Assembly (NCBI GenBank): GCA_045531905.1
Contig: JAZSEY010000026.1
Location: forward strand, 1 to 64,000
Length of the DNA stretch: 64,000 nucleotides
Direction: 5' to 3'
DNA from: RGIG6919 sp045531905
Lineage (GTDB): Bacteria; Bacillota; Clostridia; Lachnospirales; Lachnospiraceae
Shown here: positions 62,330 through 64,000 of the stretch, piece by piece
How positions within the stretch are numbered: position 1 is the first letter of the stretch
Layout: each line of letters starts with the position of its first letter
Notes under the pieces: generated by a model
The model's input: the letters and a program-made list of their open reading frames with translations, nothing else
Databases searched by the model: none
What the model was told of the DNA's origin: nothing
Position numbers and translations under genes: made by a program

Positions 62330-62357
62330 ATTATAGCATAAAAAATTTGTACGTCAA
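62330..62357 (-). promoter_or_regulatory. Promoter of rpsU
   Basis: TTGACG (62352-62357) and perfect TATAAT (62330-62335) with a 16-base spacer on the minus strand, about 80 bases before the rpsU ATG. Confidence 0.8.
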
Positions 62358-62387
62358 CCATTATTTTCATTTTCTGGCAGACAATTT

Positions 62388-63806
62388 TTATTGAGCTTCA
62401 ATCATCGGAAAATTATCACTTCGTGTATTTATATAACTTCCATCAATTGCATTTGTGACTAAATCAAATACCATAAAGGATATCCCCTGTTCTGAAAACT
62501 CCTTAGTCTTCGTATGATATAATCGCCATGTAGGTATAATACTTACTGTATTTTGCATATCATTTGCCTCACAACAATAATAACACAATTCAAACTTATC
62601 ATAATTTTCTGTCAACTCACCTGATAAATATGAATAATTCATCACATTTTCTATAACTGCTTTTTGTATTTGTTTATAGGATAATAACTTAACATTCGAA
62701 GCCTTCACCATATTAACATTCATTGGATTATAATACGTAAATTCTATCACACCTTTATCATGGACACAAATATCAATCTTTTCTGAACCATACACGATTT
62801 GACCATCAACAGCCCGATATAAACTCATATAATAGCCATTCGAAACAATGACAGTATATAATGGTTCAATTTCACCTGTATCAAAATTATAGGTCCACAT
62901 TGTTGGATCTAGTTTTGCAATCCCCAGAGGGTATATCTCGCCAATAACAAAATCAGATAGATTTAATGAATCTATAAAGTCATATGCTTTTTCCATACAT
63001 TCTTCTTGACTAAATTGAGATACATTTTTAATTTCATATCCTTCCATATTTTCTAATATTGGCTGTAGCGAAATACGATCCCAACCATTATCTTCAATAT
63101 TATATGTATTAATGTTCACTAGAGAAGCCAAATCCACCGCCGACAATTTAATTTTTGTTGTTTTATTTTCATCATCTTCAAATGCTACAAAGTATTCATG
63201 TTCTAAATAATGAATAACATATTTATCTTCATTAAAATTGTCGACTTCAACAAAATCCAATGGTGCCTGTTCCATCAGTTTCTGATAATCATTTTGATTT
63301 TTTGCCAATGTATCTTTTAAATCTTCCACATCAACTTCTACACCATTATCACCTGTTAATCCCCTACAAGATCTCATACTTTCTACTTGTTCTTCCAAGG
63401 AATTCATCGTGGATTGCATTGCCCACATAGGAAGATGAGCATCATCACCATAATAAATTTTAGTTCCAGGTTCAGAAAGACAATCTAGTAGTTTTTCTTT
63501 ATCGCTAGCATTATAATACTTATATTCGCCACAAAGCACTTTCATTTGATCGACATTTGGTGTTACTACATTTGCATCAATTCGTACACGTTCTGCTTGT
63601 CCTAATTCAATCTTATATGCAGATTCCCAACGATCATCCACACACCCCACAACTTCGTTGATGTTCGTCTGTATTTCCGATTCAGTAGGATTTGACACAC
63701 TATTATCATCAACATAATCAATCCTTTTATTCGAACATCCCGACAAACACGCACCTAACATAAATAGTGCAAAAATCGTATAAATACTTCTACATGCATG
63801 CTTCAT
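62388..63806 (-). CDS. Uncharacterised lipoprotein, possibly DUF6034-like
   Basis: A 472-residue protein with a signal peptide and lipobox LSGC (C24), placing it outside the membrane. The rest is an acidic, Tyr/Asn-rich chain with several beta-rich blocks, including VRIDANVVTPNVDQMKVL, and late segments IEPLYTVIVSNGYYMSLYRA and SIIPTWRLYHT. The layout recalls large Lachnospiraceae lipoproteins of the DUF6034 kind, but I cannot confirm. The ATG at 63806 is chosen because a signal peptide starts there and AAAGG lies nearby; the frame continues upstream without a site. An 11-base-period direct repeat precedes it. No paralogue is in the window. Confidence 0.7.
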   Translation of the reverse strand: MKHACRSIYTIFALFMLGACLSGCSNKRIDYVDDNSVSNPTESEIQTNINEVVGCVDDRWESAYKIELGQAERVRIDANVVTPNVDQMKVLCGEYKYYNASDKEKLLDCLSEPGTKIYYGDDAHLPMWAMQSTMNSLEEQVESMRSCRGLTGDNGVEVDVEDLKDTLAKNQNDYQKLMEQAPLDFVEVDNFNEDKYVIHYLEHEYFVAFEDDENKTTKIKLSAVDLASLVNINTYNIEDNGWDRISLQPILENMEGYEIKNVSQFSQEECMEKAYDFIDSLNLSDFVIGEIYPLGIAKLDPTMWTYNFDTGEIEPLYTVIVSNGYYMSLYRAVDGQIVYGSEKIDICVHDKGVIEFTYYNPMNVNMVKASNVKLLSYKQIQKAVIENVMNYSYLSGELTENYDKFELCYYCCEANDMQNTVSIIPTWRLYHTKTKEFSEQGISFMVFDLVTNAIDGSYINTRSDNFPMIEAQ

Positions 63807-63847
63807 AATATCACTACCTTTCTTTGTATAGTCATATAATAAAACAG

Positions 63848-63867
63848 AAATGTATCTAAAATGTATC
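63848..63867 (-). promoter_or_regulatory. Direct repeat with 11-bp period before the lipoprotein gene
   Basis: Two copies of AAATGTATC (plus-strand reading) at 63848-63856 and 63859-63867, one helical turn apart. They overlap the region where a promoter for the lipoprotein gene would sit (TATTAT at 63836-63841 as possible -10 box). Direct repeats with 10-11 bp period are typical of OmpR/PhoB-type response regulators, so this is a candidate operator. Confidence 0.5.
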
Positions 63868-63876
63868 AAAGATCAT

Positions 63877-63907
63877 AAAAAAAGTGGAGATTACACTCCA
63901 CTTTTTT
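63877..63907 (-). terminator. Terminator of the right-edge gene
   Basis: A 12-bp perfect stem (63878-63889 with 63896-63907) around a six-base loop, A-rich on one arm and T-rich on the other, giving a run of seven T on the minus strand. It begins inside the stop codon of the right-edge gene and separates it from the lipoprotein gene. It could work in both directions. Confidence 0.82.
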
Positions 63908-64000
63908 ATGGGATTTTTATCTCATACCACTTATCCTTCAACTCATAATCCAAGCCATAACGATTTGTCACAACTGAAATAATCCTATCGTGAGCATAAC
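63906..64000 (-). CDS. C-terminus of an unidentified protein, possibly a GHKL sensor kinase
   Basis: The last 31 or so codons of a gene entering from the right, ending TAA at 63906. The visible peptide runs AHDRIISVVTNRYGL and ends in a beta-type tail, DKWYEIKIP. The pattern resembles the last helix and strand of GHKL-type histidine kinases (helix, turn, small residue, then an alternating strand). Too little is visible for a firm call. If it is a kinase, the neighbouring direct repeat may be bound by its partner regulator. Confidence 0.4.
   Translation of the reverse strand, partial: YAHDRIISVVTNRYGLDYELKDKWYEIKIP

Noticed and set aside
1..64000. CRISPR arrays, tRNAs, rRNAs, insertion sequences, prophage genes
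   Set aside because: None found: gaps are short, no regular spaced repeats, no transposase or integrase besides the Rpn-type gene.

Overview
The window looks like a stretch of chromosome from an anaerobic, low-GC Firmicute, most likely a Lachnospiraceae-type member of class Clostridia. This is inferred from the gene families and their order: PUA-less ProB, an uncharacterised TIGR03960/DUF2344/RNase E/G cluster, Pta-AckA acetate formation, a long FtsA-like ATPase, and sporulation genes yqfC/yqfD. Every gene I can support lies on the minus strand, so the window reads against transcription. Coding density is very high and no gap between genes exceeds 300 bases. I saw no tRNA, rRNA, CRISPR array, insertion sequence or prophage. 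The only hint of a mobile-type gene is an Rpn-family nuclease cut by the left edge.

Layout in the direction of transcription (right to left). At 62-64 kb there is the tail of an unidentified protein (possibly a sensor kinase), a lipoprotein gene preceded by an 11-bp-period direct repeat, and monocistronic rpsU. At 56.6-62 kb is yqfC-yqfD-phoH with a SigE-like promoter, then ybeY, a DUF3048 lipoprotein, cdd and a small membrane-anchored protein. At 50.8-56.6 kb are two FAD oxidoreductases and a proline cluster (proB, DUF896, a 5-formyl-THF cyclo-ligase, proA). At 46.4-50.8 kb are a MoxR ATPase with its VWA partner, a patatin-like phospholipase and miaB; mutS, mutL and a rhomboid protease follow down to 41.2 kb.

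From 41.2 kb to 33.4 kb runs the classic rimP-nusA-ylxR-ylxQ-infB-rbfA-nrnA-truB-ribF operon. It has a good promoter and a terminator-like hairpin in its leader. Overlapping the end of ribF is the most unusual gene here, a single 727-residue protein joining a GT4 glycosyltransferase to an aldo/keto reductase. It is followed by mutY, an orphan zinc-finger anti-sigma-like protein, polA and coaE, then an FtsA-like protein with repeated beta-grasp-like segments, a membrane diguanylate cyclase, pta and ackA.

At 13-20 kb are yceD-rpmF and plsX-rnc-smc-ftsY, each with a near-consensus promoter. The left 13 kb holds ilvA, an orphan RACo-like ferredoxin/ASKHA protein, a serine hydrolase with a long unassigned C-terminus, walJ, the UPF0237/UPF0210 pair, tyrS, a small membrane protein, and the radical SAM/DUF2344/RNase E/G trio ending in a strong terminator.

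Functionally the window is mostly core information processing (translation initiation, RNA modification, mismatch and oxidative DNA repair, chromosome condensation) with acetate and proline metabolism threaded through. The points of interest are the fusion protein, the leader hairpin of the nusA operon, the FtsA-like/diguanylate cyclase pair, the orphan RACo-like protein and several small uncharacterised membrane or regulatory proteins.
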